NCBI RefSeq assembly: GCF_907163085.1
Contig: NZ_CAJQTX010000010.1
Span: forward strand, 56,829 to 120,828
DNA length: 64,000 nt
Direction: 5' to 3'
Source: Candidatus Accumulibacter sp. ACC003
Lineage (GTDB): Bacteria; Pseudomonadota; Gammaproteobacteria; Burkholderiales; Rhodocyclaceae
Part shown: positions 27,582-37,158 of the stretch, piece by piece
How the letters are laid out: each line of letters starts with the position of its first letter
How positions within the stretch are numbered: position 1 is the first letter of the stretch
Position numbers and translations under genes: made by a program
The notes under the pieces: model-generated
The model's database searches: none
Told to the model about the DNA's origin: nothing
The model's input: only the letters and a program-made list of their open reading frames with translations

Positions 27582-28348
27582 AAGCCGTCATCCTTGCCGG
27601 CGGAACGGGCACGCGCCTGGCCGAGGAGACGATCGTACGACCAAAACCGATGCTTGAAATTGGCGGCAAGCCGATTCTCTGGCACATCATGAAGATCTAT
27701 GCCGGCCACGGCATCAACGACTTCGTGATCTGCCTGGGGTATAAGGGTTACATGATCAAGGAGTACTTCGCCAACTACTTTCTGCACACCTCGGATGTGA
27801 CCTTCGACATGGCAACCAACCAGATGCAAGTGCACGAGCGTCACGCCGAGCCCTGGCGAGTAACGCTGGTCGACACCGGCGAGGCAACGCAAACCGGTGG
27901 GCGGCTGCGCCGCGTGCGTGCGCATCTCGACACGGACGAAGCATTCTGTTTCACCTACGGCGATGGTGTCGGGAACATCGACGTCAGCGCAGCGATCGCC
28001 TTCCATCGCCAGCGTCAGGTAAGCGCCACGGTCACGGCGGTCACCCCGCCTGGGCGTTTTGGTGCCCTTGAGCTGGCGGATGACCGTGTCGTCGCCTTTT
28101 GCGAGAAGCCGCGCGGCGATGGCGGCTGGATCAACGGCGGCTTTTTCGTCCTCAACCCCAGCGTACTCGACCTGATCAACGACGATGGCTGCATTTGGGA
28201 AGCGGGCCCGGTCGAACGTTTGGCTCAGACCGGCCAACTTGCCGCGTGGCGACACGACGGCTTCTGGCAGGGCATGGACACCTTGCGCGACAAGAAACAC
28301 CTCGAAAACCTCTGGGCCTCCGGAACCGCCCCTTGGAAAAACTGGTGA
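27578..28348 (+). CDS. rfbF: Glucose-1-phosphate cytidylyltransferase
   Basis: A 256-residue nucleotidyltransferase starting [17 protein letters not shown] with the downstream [19 protein letters not shown]. The family makes CDP-glucose from CTP and glucose-1-phosphate, the first step to CDP-linked 3,6-dideoxyhexoses. [15 protein letters not shown] and [16 protein letters not shown] near the C-terminus are typical of RfbF. The ATG at 27578 is chosen because homology starts there. Its stop overlaps the GTG of rfbG (GTGA). It opens the surface-polysaccharide cluster. Confidence 0.95.
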   Translation: MKAVILAGGTGTRLAEETIVRPKPMLEIGGKPILWHIMKIYAGHGINDFVICLGYKGYMIKEYFANYFLHTSDVTFDMATNQMQVHERHAEPWRVTLVDTGEATQTGGRLRRVRAHLDTDEAFCFTYGDGVGNIDVSAAIAFHRQRQVSATVTAVTPPGRFGALELADDRVVAFCEKPRGDGGWINGGFFVLNPSVLDLINDDGCIWEAGPVERLAQTGQLAAWRHDGFWQGMDTLRDKKHLENLWASGTAPWKNW

Positions 28349-29436
28349 TTCAGCCCGCGTTCTGGAAAGGCAGGCGCGTCCTGGTCACCGGGCATACCGG
28401 CTTCAAGGGTGGCTGGCTTTCTCTGTGGCTGCAGACAATGGGTGCCGAAGTCATTGGTTATGCGCTACCGCCGGCAACTCAGCCGAATCTGTTCGAGATC
28501 GCCCGCGTCGGCCAGAAGATGGAGTCAATTCTCGCCGACATCAGGGATGCGAACTGGCTGCACGCGGCCTTTTCCACGCACCAGCCGGAAGTGGTCTTCC
28601 ATCTCGCCGCGCAGGCCGAAATGCTGCCCGCTTATTCCCGCCCCGTTGAGACCTACAGCACCAATGTAATGGGCACCGTCAATGTTCTCGAAGCCGTGCG
28701 CCAGAACCAGGGCGTACGTGCCGTCGTCGTCGTCACCAGCGACAAATGCTATGAAAACCGAGAGTCGAGACACGCCTACCGCGAGGGAGATTCACTTGGT
28801 GGCGCCGATCCCTATAGCAGTAGCAAGGGCTGCGCCGAACTGGTCACCGCCGCCTATCGTTCCTCCTTCTTCAAACCTGTCGATCACGCCAAGCACGGCA
28901 CCGCGATCGCCACCGCGCGTGCCGGCAACGCCATCGGTGGTGGTGACTGGTCGGCCAACCGTTTGATTCCCGATGCCATTCGCGCGTTCGTCGACAAGCG
29001 GCCGCTGCAGGTACGCCATCCCGCGGCGATTCGCCCGTGGCAGCACGTTCTCGAACCTCTGGCCGGCTACCTGATGCTCGCCGAGCAACTGGTCCAACAG
29101 GGTGCAAGCTTCGCTGACGCATGGAACTTCGGCCCGTCCGACGAAAACGCACCCAGTGTCGAACAGCTACTAGATGCGCTGGGTAGCCTCTGGGGCGACG
29201 GCACTACCTGGGAGCACGACCGCAACGCGCATCCGCATGAAGCGCAGCAGCTTCGACTCGATGCTTCGAAAGCAATCTCCATGCTGCACTGGCAGCCGCG
29301 CTGGTCACTCGGTTCTGCCCTGCGGATGACCGTAGCCTGGCACCACGCGCATTTGCGCGGCGAAGATATGGCCGCTGTTTCCAGTCTACAGATCAACCGC
29401 TACTGCCGAGCCACTTCCAACGTAGTCATGGCATGA
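28345..29436 (+). CDS. rfbG: CDP-glucose 4,6-dehydratase
   Basis: A 363-residue extended [21 protein letters not shown] at the N-terminus, a YSSSKG active site (Y-x3-K) near residue 158, and [19 protein letters not shown], typical of RfbG. It converts CDP-glucose to CDP-4-keto-6-deoxyglucose. The start is a GTG overlapping the rfbF stop by four bases; the frame is open further upstream but only inside rfbF. It overlaps rfbH by ATGA. Confidence 0.95.
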   Translation: MIQPAFWKGRRVLVTGHTGFKGGWLSLWLQTMGAEVIGYALPPATQPNLFEIARVGQKMESILADIRDANWLHAAFSTHQPEVVFHLAAQAEMLPAYSRPVETYSTNVMGTVNVLEAVRQNQGVRAVVVVTSDKCYENRESRHAYREGDSLGGADPYSSSKGCAELVTAAYRSSFFKPVDHAKHGTAIATARAGNAIGGGDWSANRLIPDAIRAFVDKRPLQVRHPAAIRPWQHVLEPLAGYLMLAEQLVQQGASFADAWNFGPSDENAPSVEQLLDALGSLWGDGTTWEHDRNAHPHEAQQLRLDASKAISMLHWQPRWSLGSALRMTVAWHHAHLRGEDMAAVSSLQINRYCRATSNVVMA

Positions 29437-30746
29437 ACGCTGACCCACTGAGAGAGCAGATTTTAGAGCTCGTCGAACGCCACGCCCGCGAGACCCGGCC
29501 CACCACCGCCTTCCTGGCAGGTGCCAGCGCCGTACCGGTAGCCGGCAAGGTGATTGGCGCCGGCGAGCTTCGAAACATGGTCGATGCCGTGCTTGACGGC
29601 TGGCTGACTAGCGGCCGCTTCAACACCGGGTTCGAGCAACGCCTGGGCCAATTCCTTAATGTCGAGCACGTGCTGACCACCAACTCGGGCTCGTCGGCGA
29701 ACCTGCTGGCATTCAGTGCGCTCTGCTCGCCTAGCCTTGGTGAGCGCGCCATAAAGGCCGGTGACGAAGTTATCACGGTTGCCGCCGGCTTTCCGACGAC
29801 CATCAATCCAATCCTCCAGAATGGCTGTGTGCCGGTTTTCGTCGACGTCACCCTGCCGACCTACAACATCGACGTGGCCCAGATCGAGAAAGCGATCTCC
29901 AGCCGCACGCGAGCGATCATGCTCGCCCATACGCTGGGCAATCCTTTTGATCTCCACGAGGTCTGCCGGATCGCCAAGAAGCACCACCTGTGGCTGATCG
30001 AAGACTGCTGCGACGCGCTCGGCTCAAGCTATGAGGGCCGCTCCGTCGGCACTTTCGGGGACATCGGCACGCTCAGCTTCTACCCAGCCCACCACATCAC
30101 CATGGGTGAAGGAGGGGCAGTTTTCACGCAAAACTCGCAACTGAAGCGCATTCTGGAGTCGCTACGCGACTGGGGTCGAGACTGCTATTGCGCGACCGGC
30201 TGCGACAACACCTGCCGCAAGCGCTTCGCGCAACAGCATGGCGACCTGCCCTTCGGTTACGACCACAAGTACACCTACTCGCAGCTTGGCTACAACCTCA
30301 AGATCACCGACATTCAGGCCGCCTGCGGGTTGGCACAAATGGACCAACTCCCGGACTTCATCACTGCCCGCAAGAGAAACTTCGCGCACCTGGGGCAGCG
30401 CCTTACGCCGCTCGAAGACTTTCTCGTCCTGCCGCAGGCGACGCCTGCCAGCGACCCATCGTGGTTCGGTTTTCCACTGACGCTAAAGCCCGAAGCCGGC
30501 TGCGACCGTGTCGACCTGCTCGCGTATCTCGACCAGTACCGCATTGGCACACGCCTGCTCTTCGCCGGCAACGTCACCCGCCAGCCGTACATGGCCGAAC
30601 GCAATTTCCGCATCGCCAACCCGCTGCCCAACACCGATCGGGTGATGAACGATACTTTCTGGATCGGGCTTTGGCCGGGGCTCAGCACCGACATGCTTGA
30701 TTACGCGGCCGACAAGATCGGCGAGTTTCTCGGAGTCGGCTTTTGA
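29433..30746 (+). CDS. rfbH: CDP-4-keto-6-deoxyglucose 3-dehydrase (E1)
   Basis: A 437-residue aminotransferase-fold enzyme that uses PMP and an iron-sulfur cluster to remove the C3 hydroxyl. The usual PLP lysine is replaced by histidine in SFYPAHHITMGEGGA, the hallmark of E1, and the [2Fe-2S] cysteines are all present in DCYCATGCDNTC (about residues 251-261). It should therefore be active as a C3 deoxygenase rather than an aminotransferase. The reductase partner E3 (RfbI/AscD) is not encoded in this window. Confidence 0.95.
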   Translation: MNADPLREQILELVERHARETRPTTAFLAGASAVPVAGKVIGAGELRNMVDAVLDGWLTSGRFNTGFEQRLGQFLNVEHVLTTNSGSSANLLAFSALCSPSLGERAIKAGDEVITVAAGFPTTINPILQNGCVPVFVDVTLPTYNIDVAQIEKAISSRTRAIMLAHTLGNPFDLHEVCRIAKKHHLWLIEDCCDALGSSYEGRSVGTFGDIGTLSFYPAHHITMGEGGAVFTQNSQLKRILESLRDWGRDCYCATGCDNTCRKRFAQQHGDLPFGYDHKYTYSQLGYNLKITDIQAACGLAQMDQLPDFITARKRNFAHLGQRLTPLEDFLVLPQATPASDPSWFGFPLTLKPEAGCDRVDLLAYLDQYRIGTRLLFAGNVTRQPYMAERNFRIANPLPNTDRVMNDTFWIGLWPGLSTDMLDYAADKIGEFLGVGF

Positions 30747-31804
30747 ACGGCTCGCCCATCCTGCCCGCCGGTGACCTGAAACATATCCTCGCCCATACCT
30801 GCGATATCTGGCGGGAAATACGCGGCACGCGTCTGTTCATCACCGGCGCCACAGGCTTCTTCGGAAAGTGGCTGCTCGAAAGCATCGTCGCCGCCAATGA
30901 TGCACTCGGCGTCAAGGTCGCCGCCACGCTGCTCAGCCGAGACCCGACGCGCTTCGCCCGTGAACTGCCGCGTCTGGCACTGCGGCCGGAATTCGATTGG
31001 CTCGCTGGCGAAATCGACAGCTTCAGCTACCCCACGGGTCAGTTCGATTTCGTGGTCCACCTCGCCACCCCGTCCGCCGCGGAAGTTGGCGCCGGCGGCA
31101 CGACCCTGCTCACGTCGGCGCTCCTGGGCATGCATCGCCTATTTCAATTCACCCGACAATCGCGCGCAAAGCGTTTGTTGTTTGCCAGCTCCGGCGCAGT
31201 GTACGGGCACCAGCCGGTCGATCTGAGCCATATTTCAGAAGACTACATCGGCGCTCCGGATACGAGCCAGCCCATGTCCGCCTATGGCGAGCTCAAGCGT
31301 GTGAGCGAACTGATGTGCGCCCTCACGCCCGACGTCGAGTGCGTCATCGCCCGCGGCTTTGCTTTTGTCGGCCCTTACCTGCCGCTCACCGACAAGTTCG
31401 CCATTGGTAGTTTCATGCGCGACGCGCTTGCCGGTGGGCCGATCCGTATTCTTGGTGACGGGACGCCACTGCGCAGCTACCTCTACGCTGCCGACTTGGC
31501 AGTTTGGCTACTGACCCTGCTGGTCAAGGGCACGCCGTCCGAGGCTTACAACGTCGGCTCGGACGAAAGCATCGATCTGACCAGCTTGGCCGGGGCTATT
31601 GCCACCGCGGGCGATGTGCCAATGGAAATTGCGCAGCCGCGATCATCCGGCCCACCACAACGTTATATCCCAGCGATCGACAAGGCTCGCAAAGAACTCG
31701 AACTGGAAGTCAGGATACCGCTGACGACCGCCTTGCGTCGGACGATGGACTGGTCGTGCAGACCACCGAAAAGGGCAAGTTACGGAAGGATCAACGTCAC
31801 ATGA
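30743..31804 (+). CDS. NAD-dependent epimerase/dehydratase, probable CDP-dideoxyhexose 4-reductase
   Basis: A 353-residue SDR with RLFITGATGFFGKWLLES near residue 30 and the catalytic SAYGELKR (Y-x3-K) near residue 178. The GATGFFGKWL form and the position directly after rfbFGH fit the reductases that finish CDP-abequose, paratose or ascarylose. The exact stereochemistry cannot be read. The start is a TTG overlapping the rfbH stop (TTGA), as with the other genes of this operon; a later start is possible. It could instead act on another sugar. Confidence 0.8.
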   Translation: MNGSPILPAGDLKHILAHTCDIWREIRGTRLFITGATGFFGKWLLESIVAANDALGVKVAATLLSRDPTRFARELPRLALRPEFDWLAGEIDSFSYPTGQFDFVVHLATPSAAEVGAGGTTLLTSALLGMHRLFQFTRQSRAKRLLFASSGAVYGHQPVDLSHISEDYIGAPDTSQPMSAYGELKRVSELMCALTPDVECVIARGFAFVGPYLPLTDKFAIGSFMRDALAGGPIRILGDGTPLRSYLYAADLAVWLLTLLVKGTPSEAYNVGSDESIDLTSLAGAIATAGDVPMEIAQPRSSGPPQRYIPAIDKARKELELEVRIPLTTALRRTMDWSCRPPKRASYGRINVT

Positions 31805-31923
31805 AAGTCGGTTTTTCCAGGTACCACAAGGCCGTTCTACGAACGAAGTAAGGAGCAAGCCTACCTACGATGTTAGACTGGTGGCCACACTCACGCACTT
31901 GAACGACCGCATTTGACTGCGCA

Positions 31924-32763
31924 ATGACGCCCGACTCGCCACCAGAAATACTGATCGACGGCAGCCCCCCCAGCTTCCGGGAGTACTGCTTGGAACTGTG
32001 GAAGTTCCGCGAAGTTGCCAAGATGCTGATTCGCCGCGACCTGATCGTGCGCTTCCGGCAAACTTACTTCGGCTTAGCCTGGCTACTGTTCAAGCCGCTG
32101 ATACTCATGGCGGTGATGAGCTTTGCCTTTGGCTTTCTCGCCGGTTTCGACAAGAATCACAGCATTCCCTATCCGCTTATTATATTCTGCGGCGTCATCC
32201 CATGGTATTTCTTTTCCAATGCCGTACCCGACGGGATGAACTCGCTGCTCGGCCACATGCACATCATCCAGAAGACATACTTTCCTCGGGCGATAATCCC
32301 CTGCGCCGCCGTCGCCGTCGATGCCATCGAGTTTCTTGTCGCTTGGCTACTCTTCGCACTCGGTTGCCTCTGGTTTGGCTATCTGCCCGGCTGGCAGATT
32401 GTCTTCTTCCCTTTATTCTGCCTGCAACTGCTTGTTCTTTGCACCGCCGTCAGTCTCTGGCTGGCCGTTGCCAACGTGAAGTTGCGCGACATCGGCAACT
32501 TGGTTCCCTTCCTGCTCATGAGCGGTTTCTTCCTCACCCCGGCCGGCTACACGATTGCGCGCATCCCCGAGCCATGGAAACTGCTGTACGCTCTCAACCC
32601 CCTCGTCGGCATCATCGAAGGCCTGCGCTGGAGCCTGCTGCGCGGGATGGACGGCTTTCCTGAAACACCGGTGCTGCTGTCACTGGCCGTCACGCTCACC
32701 ATTGGTCTCGCCGCGACGAGACACTTTCTTGCGATCGAGGCAAGTCTGGCAGACCTTGCCTGA
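31924..32763 (+). CDS. wzm: ABC-2 type polysaccharide export permease (Wzm)
   Basis: A 279-residue inner-membrane protein of the ABC-2 family: an amphipathic start, LIRRDLIVRFRQTYFGLAWL, then about six membrane helices ending LGLAATRHFLAIEASLADLA-like residues. It forms the channel that exports undecaprenyl-linked O-antigen or capsule. It is followed after six bases by the ATPase. A 120-base gap upstream separates it from the sugar genes. Confidence 0.9.
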   Translation: MTPDSPPEILIDGSPPSFREYCLELWKFREVAKMLIRRDLIVRFRQTYFGLAWLLFKPLILMAVMSFAFGFLAGFDKNHSIPYPLIIFCGVIPWYFFSNAVPDGMNSLLGHMHIIQKTYFPRAIIPCAAVAVDAIEFLVAWLLFALGCLWFGYLPGWQIVFFPLFCLQLLVLCTAVSLWLAVANVKLRDIGNLVPFLLMSGFFLTPAGYTIARIPEPWKLLYALNPLVGIIEGLRWSLLRGMDGFPETPVLLSLAVTLTIGLAATRHFLAIEASLADLA

Positions 32764-32768
32764 CAACC

Positions 32769-33521
32769 ATGGAAAAAATCGTAGTTGACGTGGAAACGCT
32801 AGGAAAACGCTATGCGCTGTCGCACCAGCAACGCACGGACTCAATAAAGTCATGGCTGCTCAGCGCAGTAAACCGGGCCATCGCGAATGGGCCGAAGCCG
32901 AACGTCGAGGAATTCTGGGCGATCAGAGGAGTTTCATTCCAAGTGCACCGAGGTGAGTGCCGTGCATTGGTTGGCAAGAACGGATCAGGCAAGTCGACGC
33001 TGCTGAAGATCTTGTCCCGTATCATTCCGCCAACGGAAGGGCGGGTTCGCATTCGCGGGCGAATTGCATCGCTGCTGGAAGTAGGTACTGGCTTTCATCC
33101 CGAACTGACAGGTCGCGAGAACATTTTTCTGAATGCGGCCATGCTTGGTTGTGCTGAGCGAGAGGCGAAGCGCCAATTCGACGCGATTGTTGACTTCTCG
33201 GGGGTTGAACGCTTCCTAGACACGCCCGTCAAGCGTTATTCTAACGGCATGTACGTACGTCTGGCCTATGCCGTATCAGCCCACGTCTCTGCCGATATGC
33301 TGGTAATCGACGAGGTTCTCGCCGTAGGCGACCATGACTTCCAGAGAAAATGCATGGAACATTTGAAGGCTGGACTGTCCAGCGGTCGCTCGGCCATAAT
33401 TGTTTCGCACGATCTATCGCTGGTGCGCGAGTTGGCAACTCACGTAACATGGTTGCAGAATGGCCGGATCGTCGAATCCGCGCCTATAGAATCCGACATC
33501 TTGCAACGGTACAGTGGCTAA
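32769..33521 (+). CDS. wzt: ABC polysaccharide exporter ATPase (Wzt), short form
   Basis: A 250-residue ATPase with Walker A GKNGSGKSTLL near residue 78, signature YSNGMYVRLAYAVSAH and Walker B MLVIDEVLAVGD. The signature is the Wzt/KpsT/TagH form. Many Wzt proteins have an extra C-terminal domain that recognises the glycan cap; this one ends after the nucleotide-binding domain. Export therefore may not depend on a terminal modification, or recognition is done by another protein. Base composition is visibly less GC-rich than in the flanking regions. Confidence 0.9.
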   Translation: MEKIVVDVETLGKRYALSHQQRTDSIKSWLLSAVNRAIANGPKPNVEEFWAIRGVSFQVHRGECRALVGKNGSGKSTLLKILSRIIPPTEGRVRIRGRIASLLEVGTGFHPELTGRENIFLNAAMLGCAEREAKRQFDAIVDFSGVERFLDTPVKRYSNGMYVRLAYAVSAHVSADMLVIDEVLAVGDHDFQRKCMEHLKAGLSSGRSAIIVSHDLSLVRELATHVTWLQNGRIVESAPIESDILQRYSG

Positions 33522-33530
33522 GACTGCCTG

Positions 33531-34220
33531 ATGATAAACCTGCTGAAAAAAATGCTTTCGCCCGTCTTGAACTGGTTGCTGGAACCGCTTGTTTGCCGAA
33601 TTGATGATCGGCTGCGCAGACATCTGGACGAAAAACTGGCAAGAGTCGATTCCGCGTTGTTCCCGCGCTTACTTCCGGTCGTCATCAAGAACGAACTGAT
33701 CTGCCTTGAGTTTCTGCCCCGCGACATCCTTGGCTATTGCGGCCACCTACACTTTATCGGCTACTACGCCGCGGACGTCGCTTTACAGTTTCCCGGGGCC
33801 ACCGCCTTTTCACCTGTTGACGCGGAAGGAGCGCATCCCGACATCGACATCGTGGACGCAAATAGCGCCCTTGTTTTTCTCGACGAGTATCATTTCCAGC
33901 GATTCATGGAAACCCGCTGGTCATCCTTGAGCACGGTCGCAGGAACGCTCTTGATCGCAACTCGCTTCGAGTTTCTACCGGAAGCAGATTGCCGCTTGGT
34001 GCTTCATTCATTGGGCTTCATCGAAGTCGCGTGCGCGTACCGCGGTACCAGCGGTGGAAAGACCGAGATCACGGCGGTTAGTCATGCCGAAGCCACGAAT
34101 TGCAAGCCGCGCTATATCAAACTTGGCGACTCACCAAGTGAGGCGCACACTCACGGCGGATGGCTTGTAGCCCGGCGCTGCCCGCGAAAAACAGAACGCC
34201 GGGTCGACCATGTCGATTGA
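33531..34220 (+). CDS. Unrecognised protein of the polysaccharide cluster
   Basis: A 229-residue soluble protein I cannot assign. The N-terminus is amphipathic and charged (LLKKMLSPVLNWLLEPLVCRIDDRLRRHLDEKLARVD, shown in part). The middle alternates short beta-like strands (FLPRDILGYCGHLHFIGYY; IDIVDANSALVFLDEY), loosely like a degraded methyltransferase fold, but no SAM motif is visible. It follows wzt by nine bases and overlaps the next gene by 11, so it belongs to the operon. A role in polysaccharide assembly is only inferred from position. Confidence 0.7.
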   Translation: MINLLKKMLSPVLNWLLEPLVCRIDDRLRRHLDEKLARVDSALFPRLLPVVIKNELICLEFLPRDILGYCGHLHFIGYYAADVALQFPGATAFSPVDAEGAHPDIDIVDANSALVFLDEYHFQRFMETRWSSLSTVAGTLLIATRFEFLPEADCRLVLHSLGFIEVACAYRGTSGGKTEITAVSHAEATNCKPRYIKLGDSPSEAHTHGGWLVARRCPRKTERRVDHVD

Positions 34221-35109
34221 TAGCCTGCGTAGCGGCTATCAATTTCTGTTGTGCGGCTTCGGCTGCGAGTATTCGCTGACGGCTCTGGCTCGCTATTTAG
34301 GAAACGACGGGTACAAGGTAATCACCGTTGATATGCAGGAGACCCCCTTGCCTGCCGTCATTGATGGTCCCCACATTCTCGTCACGTCACAACATCCAGC
34401 CTGTTCCTCGCAGGTTTTTCAGGCGCATTGGGGCGAAGACTTTCCTTTCAACCAGTATGTCGCGCCCTTAGAAATCATGCAGCGTTTTCGTCCCGCGTGT
34501 TCCGTGTTCATTCCCCATGATCTTGAGATGCCGATCCGGCCTGAGGAATTGATCTACATGAACGCGTTCGACCTGTATGGGGCGCCCGCGGGCCCGGTCA
34601 ACCCGGCCCTGCGGCACTACTGCAAGGTCATCGAAACTGGATGGATAAAACACAACGGCCTCGACCGACTTGCGCCGGACGTCGAGGCCATGGTTGCCGA
34701 GCGCGGCGTTATTTTCATCAACCAAATTGTTCAATTAATGCGTTCGGGGGGAGCAAGCTATCTGCTGGCCAGTTACCCCCAGATCCTTGCCAAGGGACTG
34801 CCGCTGAAACTGCCCGAATGGCCCGGTTGTGATTCACTCGCGGCTGAGCTAGTGGCCCGTGGCGCACACGTTCTTCCCGCCTCGCTGTCAAGCACCGCCC
34901 TGATCGCATCCAGCCGCTCTGTTTTCGTCAACAGCCCGGGTTCCGTTGTCGCCGAAGCTCGCTACCTTGGTGTCCAGGCAGTCATCCTTGACCCTGATAT
35001 GCAGAATCCAAGTGGTGCCGGTGAGTTCGCATCCAATGCGGCGGCCCCCCCATTCAACTTCCCGCTCCTGTTGGAATCGATAGATCAGCTACTTGGAGCA
35101 CACCGATGA
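34210..35109 (+). CDS. Unrecognised 299-residue protein of the polysaccharide cluster
   Basis: No family recognised. The N-terminus (FLLCGFGCEYSLTALARYLGND) and the pattern of strands and helices, with a late VFVNSPGSVVAEARYLGVQAVILD, recall the second half of GT-B glycosyltransferases or CDP-glycerol transferases, where a serine/glycine loop precedes an AE helix. I regard this as a weak resemblance. The ATG overlaps the preceding gene by 11 bases and its end overlaps the nucleotidyltransferase by ATGA-type contact. Confidence 0.7.
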   Translation: MSIDSLRSGYQFLLCGFGCEYSLTALARYLGNDGYKVITVDMQETPLPAVIDGPHILVTSQHPACSSQVFQAHWGEDFPFNQYVAPLEIMQRFRPACSVFIPHDLEMPIRPEELIYMNAFDLYGAPAGPVNPALRHYCKVIETGWIKHNGLDRLAPDVEAMVAERGVIFINQIVQLMRSGGASYLLASYPQILAKGLPLKLPEWPGCDSLAAELVARGAHVLPASLSSTALIASSRSVFVNSPGSVVAEARYLGVQAVILDPDMQNPSGAGEFASNAAAPPFNFPLLLESIDQLLGAHR

Positions 35110-35795
35110 TCCGAAGCAGAACGGCTGTTATCAATGCCGCAGGGCGAGGGACACGTATGGGAGGAATCCGCCCAAAGTGTCTAACGCCGATGCTGGGACG
35201 ACCTCTTGTCGAATGGCAATTGCAGGCTCTGGCCGCTTTTTCGGAAGTCCTTGTCGTCGTAGGTTTCCAGGCTCGCGAAGTGATTGAGGCTGTGGGCGAA
35301 CTACGCCCGGATGCAGTGTTCGTGACCAACCCGGCGTTCGAATCGACAGGAACGGCGGCCAGCCTGTCGGTCGCACTGAAGCGCGCACGATTTCCGGTGG
35401 TATCAGTCGACGGTGACCTGCTGGTGCATCCTGACGATCTCCTTGCACTGGTAGGTGAAACGGTTCCCGCCATAGGGGTCAGCGACATCCAAAGCCTGGC
35501 GCCTGTCCTCGTCGGCACACACCACGCCCCTTCCGGCCTCGTCCAAGCGACCGCGTTTTACCATGGGGAACCAGCTCCTCCGGGCGTAGATACGCTGGAA
35601 TGGACCGGTCTGGTAACGCTCTCACCACAAGAGCATAAGGTGCACGGTACGGGCCATGTCTATCAGATGATCCGAACGCTGTTGCCGTGCCCCGCGGTTC
35701 ACGTCCGCTGTCGGGAGATCGATTATCCGGAGGAGATTCCGGCAATGGAAGCATGGTTGCAGGAACTGCTCGATCAAGGAGTTTTCCATGGATAA
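35106..35795 (+). CDS. NTP-transferase family nucleotidyltransferase (LicC/PntC-like)
   Basis: A 229-residue protein with the nucleotide-binding motif NAAGRGTRMGGIRPKCLTPM near residue 9, followed by GRPLVEWQLQAL, and VSVDGDLLVHPDD near residue 100. This matches small cytidylyl/uridylyltransferases, including those that activate phosphocholine or aminoethylphosphonate as well as sugars. The true substrate is not predictable here. It overlaps the next methyltransferase gene by eight bases. Confidence 0.8.
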   Translation: MIRSRTAVINAAGRGTRMGGIRPKCLTPMLGRPLVEWQLQALAAFSEVLVVVGFQAREVIEAVGELRPDAVFVTNPAFESTGTAASLSVALKRARFPVVSVDGDLLVHPDDLLALVGETVPAIGVSDIQSLAPVLVGTHHAPSGLVQATAFYHGEPAPPGVDTLEWTGLVTLSPQEHKVHGTGHVYQMIRTLLPCPAVHVRCREIDYPEEIPAMEAWLQELLDQGVFHG

Positions 35796-36411
35796 GGCTG
35801 TCATTGATCAATTCTGGCGGCAACGCTCCGCCACCGGCGCCGGGAGATGGACAGAGAGCCCGATGCTCAATTTCGAGCGTGAATTGCTGGCGCCGATGGT
35901 CGGCGCAAACTGCCGGATTCTCGATCTGGGCAGCGGGTCTGCGGAGTTGTCGCGCAAGTTGCTACTCGATACGACGCACTTGCTCGCGGTCGACAAATAC
36001 CCCGGCTTCCTTGAGGACATCCCCGACGATCCACGAGTCATCAAGCAGTGTGCTGACCTGGAATCGTTCGCCACTGCCTCCACCTTTGACCTTATCCTCT
36101 TGTTTGGCGTAGTTACGCATCTGGAAGCAGATGAGGAAGAATCGATCTACGAAAAAGCCCGCAACTGGCTGGCACCGGCAGGCACCATGGTCGTCAAGAA
36201 CCAGATCTCGCGTGGGGTCGAATTGTTGATGGATGGCTTCTCGGACGCCCTGCAATGCCACTATGTCGCTCGCTATCCGGCTCTCGACGTTCAGGAGGGA
36301 CTCTTGAAATCCCGCTTCAACACCGTGAGAATCGTCGCCTACCCGGACACGTTCAACCGCTGGCCGACGACCATGCATACGGCTTTTGTCTGTTCGGAAC
36401 CGTATTATTAG
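35788..36411 (+). CDS. Class I SAM-dependent methyltransferase
   Basis: A 207-residue protein with motif I ILDLGSGSAELSRKL near residue 48, an acidic residue after strand 2 (LLAVDKYP) and the motif-IV-like FDLILLFGVVTHLEADEEE. It likely methylates a sugar or glycan in the cluster. It is co-transcribed with the nucleotidyltransferase (eight-base overlap). Confidence 0.83.
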   Translation: MDKAVIDQFWRQRSATGAGRWTESPMLNFERELLAPMVGANCRILDLGSGSAELSRKLLLDTTHLLAVDKYPGFLEDIPDDPRVIKQCADLESFATASTFDLILLFGVVTHLEADEEESIYEKARNWLAPAGTMVVKNQISRGVELLMDGFSDALQCHYVARYPALDVQEGLLKSRFNTVRIVAYPDTFNRWPTTMHTAFVCSEPYY

Positions 36412-36474
36412 GCTTTGCTCAGAGCCGGACTGCGTTCCCCCCACCAAATCTGTCGAAACCATTCGCCCCTCCCC

Positions 36475-37158
36475 ATGCACGAAGCTTCGAAAACACAAGC
36501 CATTCGCCCACCAGATTTCAGCGATCATCACCTTGCCGGCCGCGTCATTGACATCGGTGCCGGCAATGATCTGGTATGTCCGTGGGCGGAAGGCTTTGAC
36601 ATGGCCGACGGCGATGCCAACTATGTGACGCTCTACCGACAGCCGTGTTCCTACGACGCGGTGCACAGTTCGCATTGTCTTGAGCACATGCGGAATCCGG
36701 GGAACGCCTTGCGTGAATGGTGGAATCTGCTCAAACCTGGCGGCAAGCTGATTGTGGTGGTCCCGGAAGAAACGCTTTACGAGCAGCAGCATTGGCCCAG
36801 CCTTTTCAATGGTGATCACAAGTGGACATTTCGCGTGGATGGCGAGTCAACCTGGAGTCCGAGATCGATCGAGGTTCGCGCGCTGTTTGCGACGTTACCC
36901 GAATGCGAGATCTTGTCGGCAGGGATTCAATGTCAAGCCTACGACGAACGTCTCCGGGATGATGGAACACGCAAGCGCTTACCGGTTTCGGTATCGCGCC
37001 TGCTGATGGTGCTCGATCGGCTTGGCCGTGGCGGACGTTGGCTGCGCACCGGGCTGTTTCACTTCCTCTTTCACCTCGGCTACGCGATCGATCAAACGCT
37101 CGGCCATGCACTGGCACAGATTGAAATCATTGCCCAGAAACGCCAGATATCGCCGTGA
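36475..37158 (+). CDS. SAM-dependent methyltransferase (Methyltransf_11 type)
   Basis: A 227-residue protein with motif I GRVIDIGAGNDLVCPW and the typical SSHCLEHMRNPGNALREWWN and LLKPGGKLIVVVPEE of Methyltransf_11 enzymes acting on surface glycans. An upstream TTG at 36415 would add 20 residues of non-conserved sequence, so I chose ATG 36475. The stop overlaps the next gene's GTG (GTGA). Confidence 0.82.
   Translation: MHEASKTQAIRPPDFSDHHLAGRVIDIGAGNDLVCPWAEGFDMADGDANYVTLYRQPCSYDAVHSSHCLEHMRNPGNALREWWNLLKPGGKLIVVVPEETLYEQQHWPSLFNGDHKWTFRVDGESTWSPRSIEVRALFATLPECEILSAGIQCQAYDERLRDDGTRKRLPVSVSRLLMVLDRLGRGGRWLRTGLFHFLFHLGYAIDQTLGHALAQIEIIAQKRQISP

Noticed and set aside
29433-30746. RfbH as an ordinary sugar aminotransferase
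   Set aside because: The PLP lysine is replaced by histidine and the [2Fe-2S] cysteine motif is present, which identifies the E1 dehydrase.
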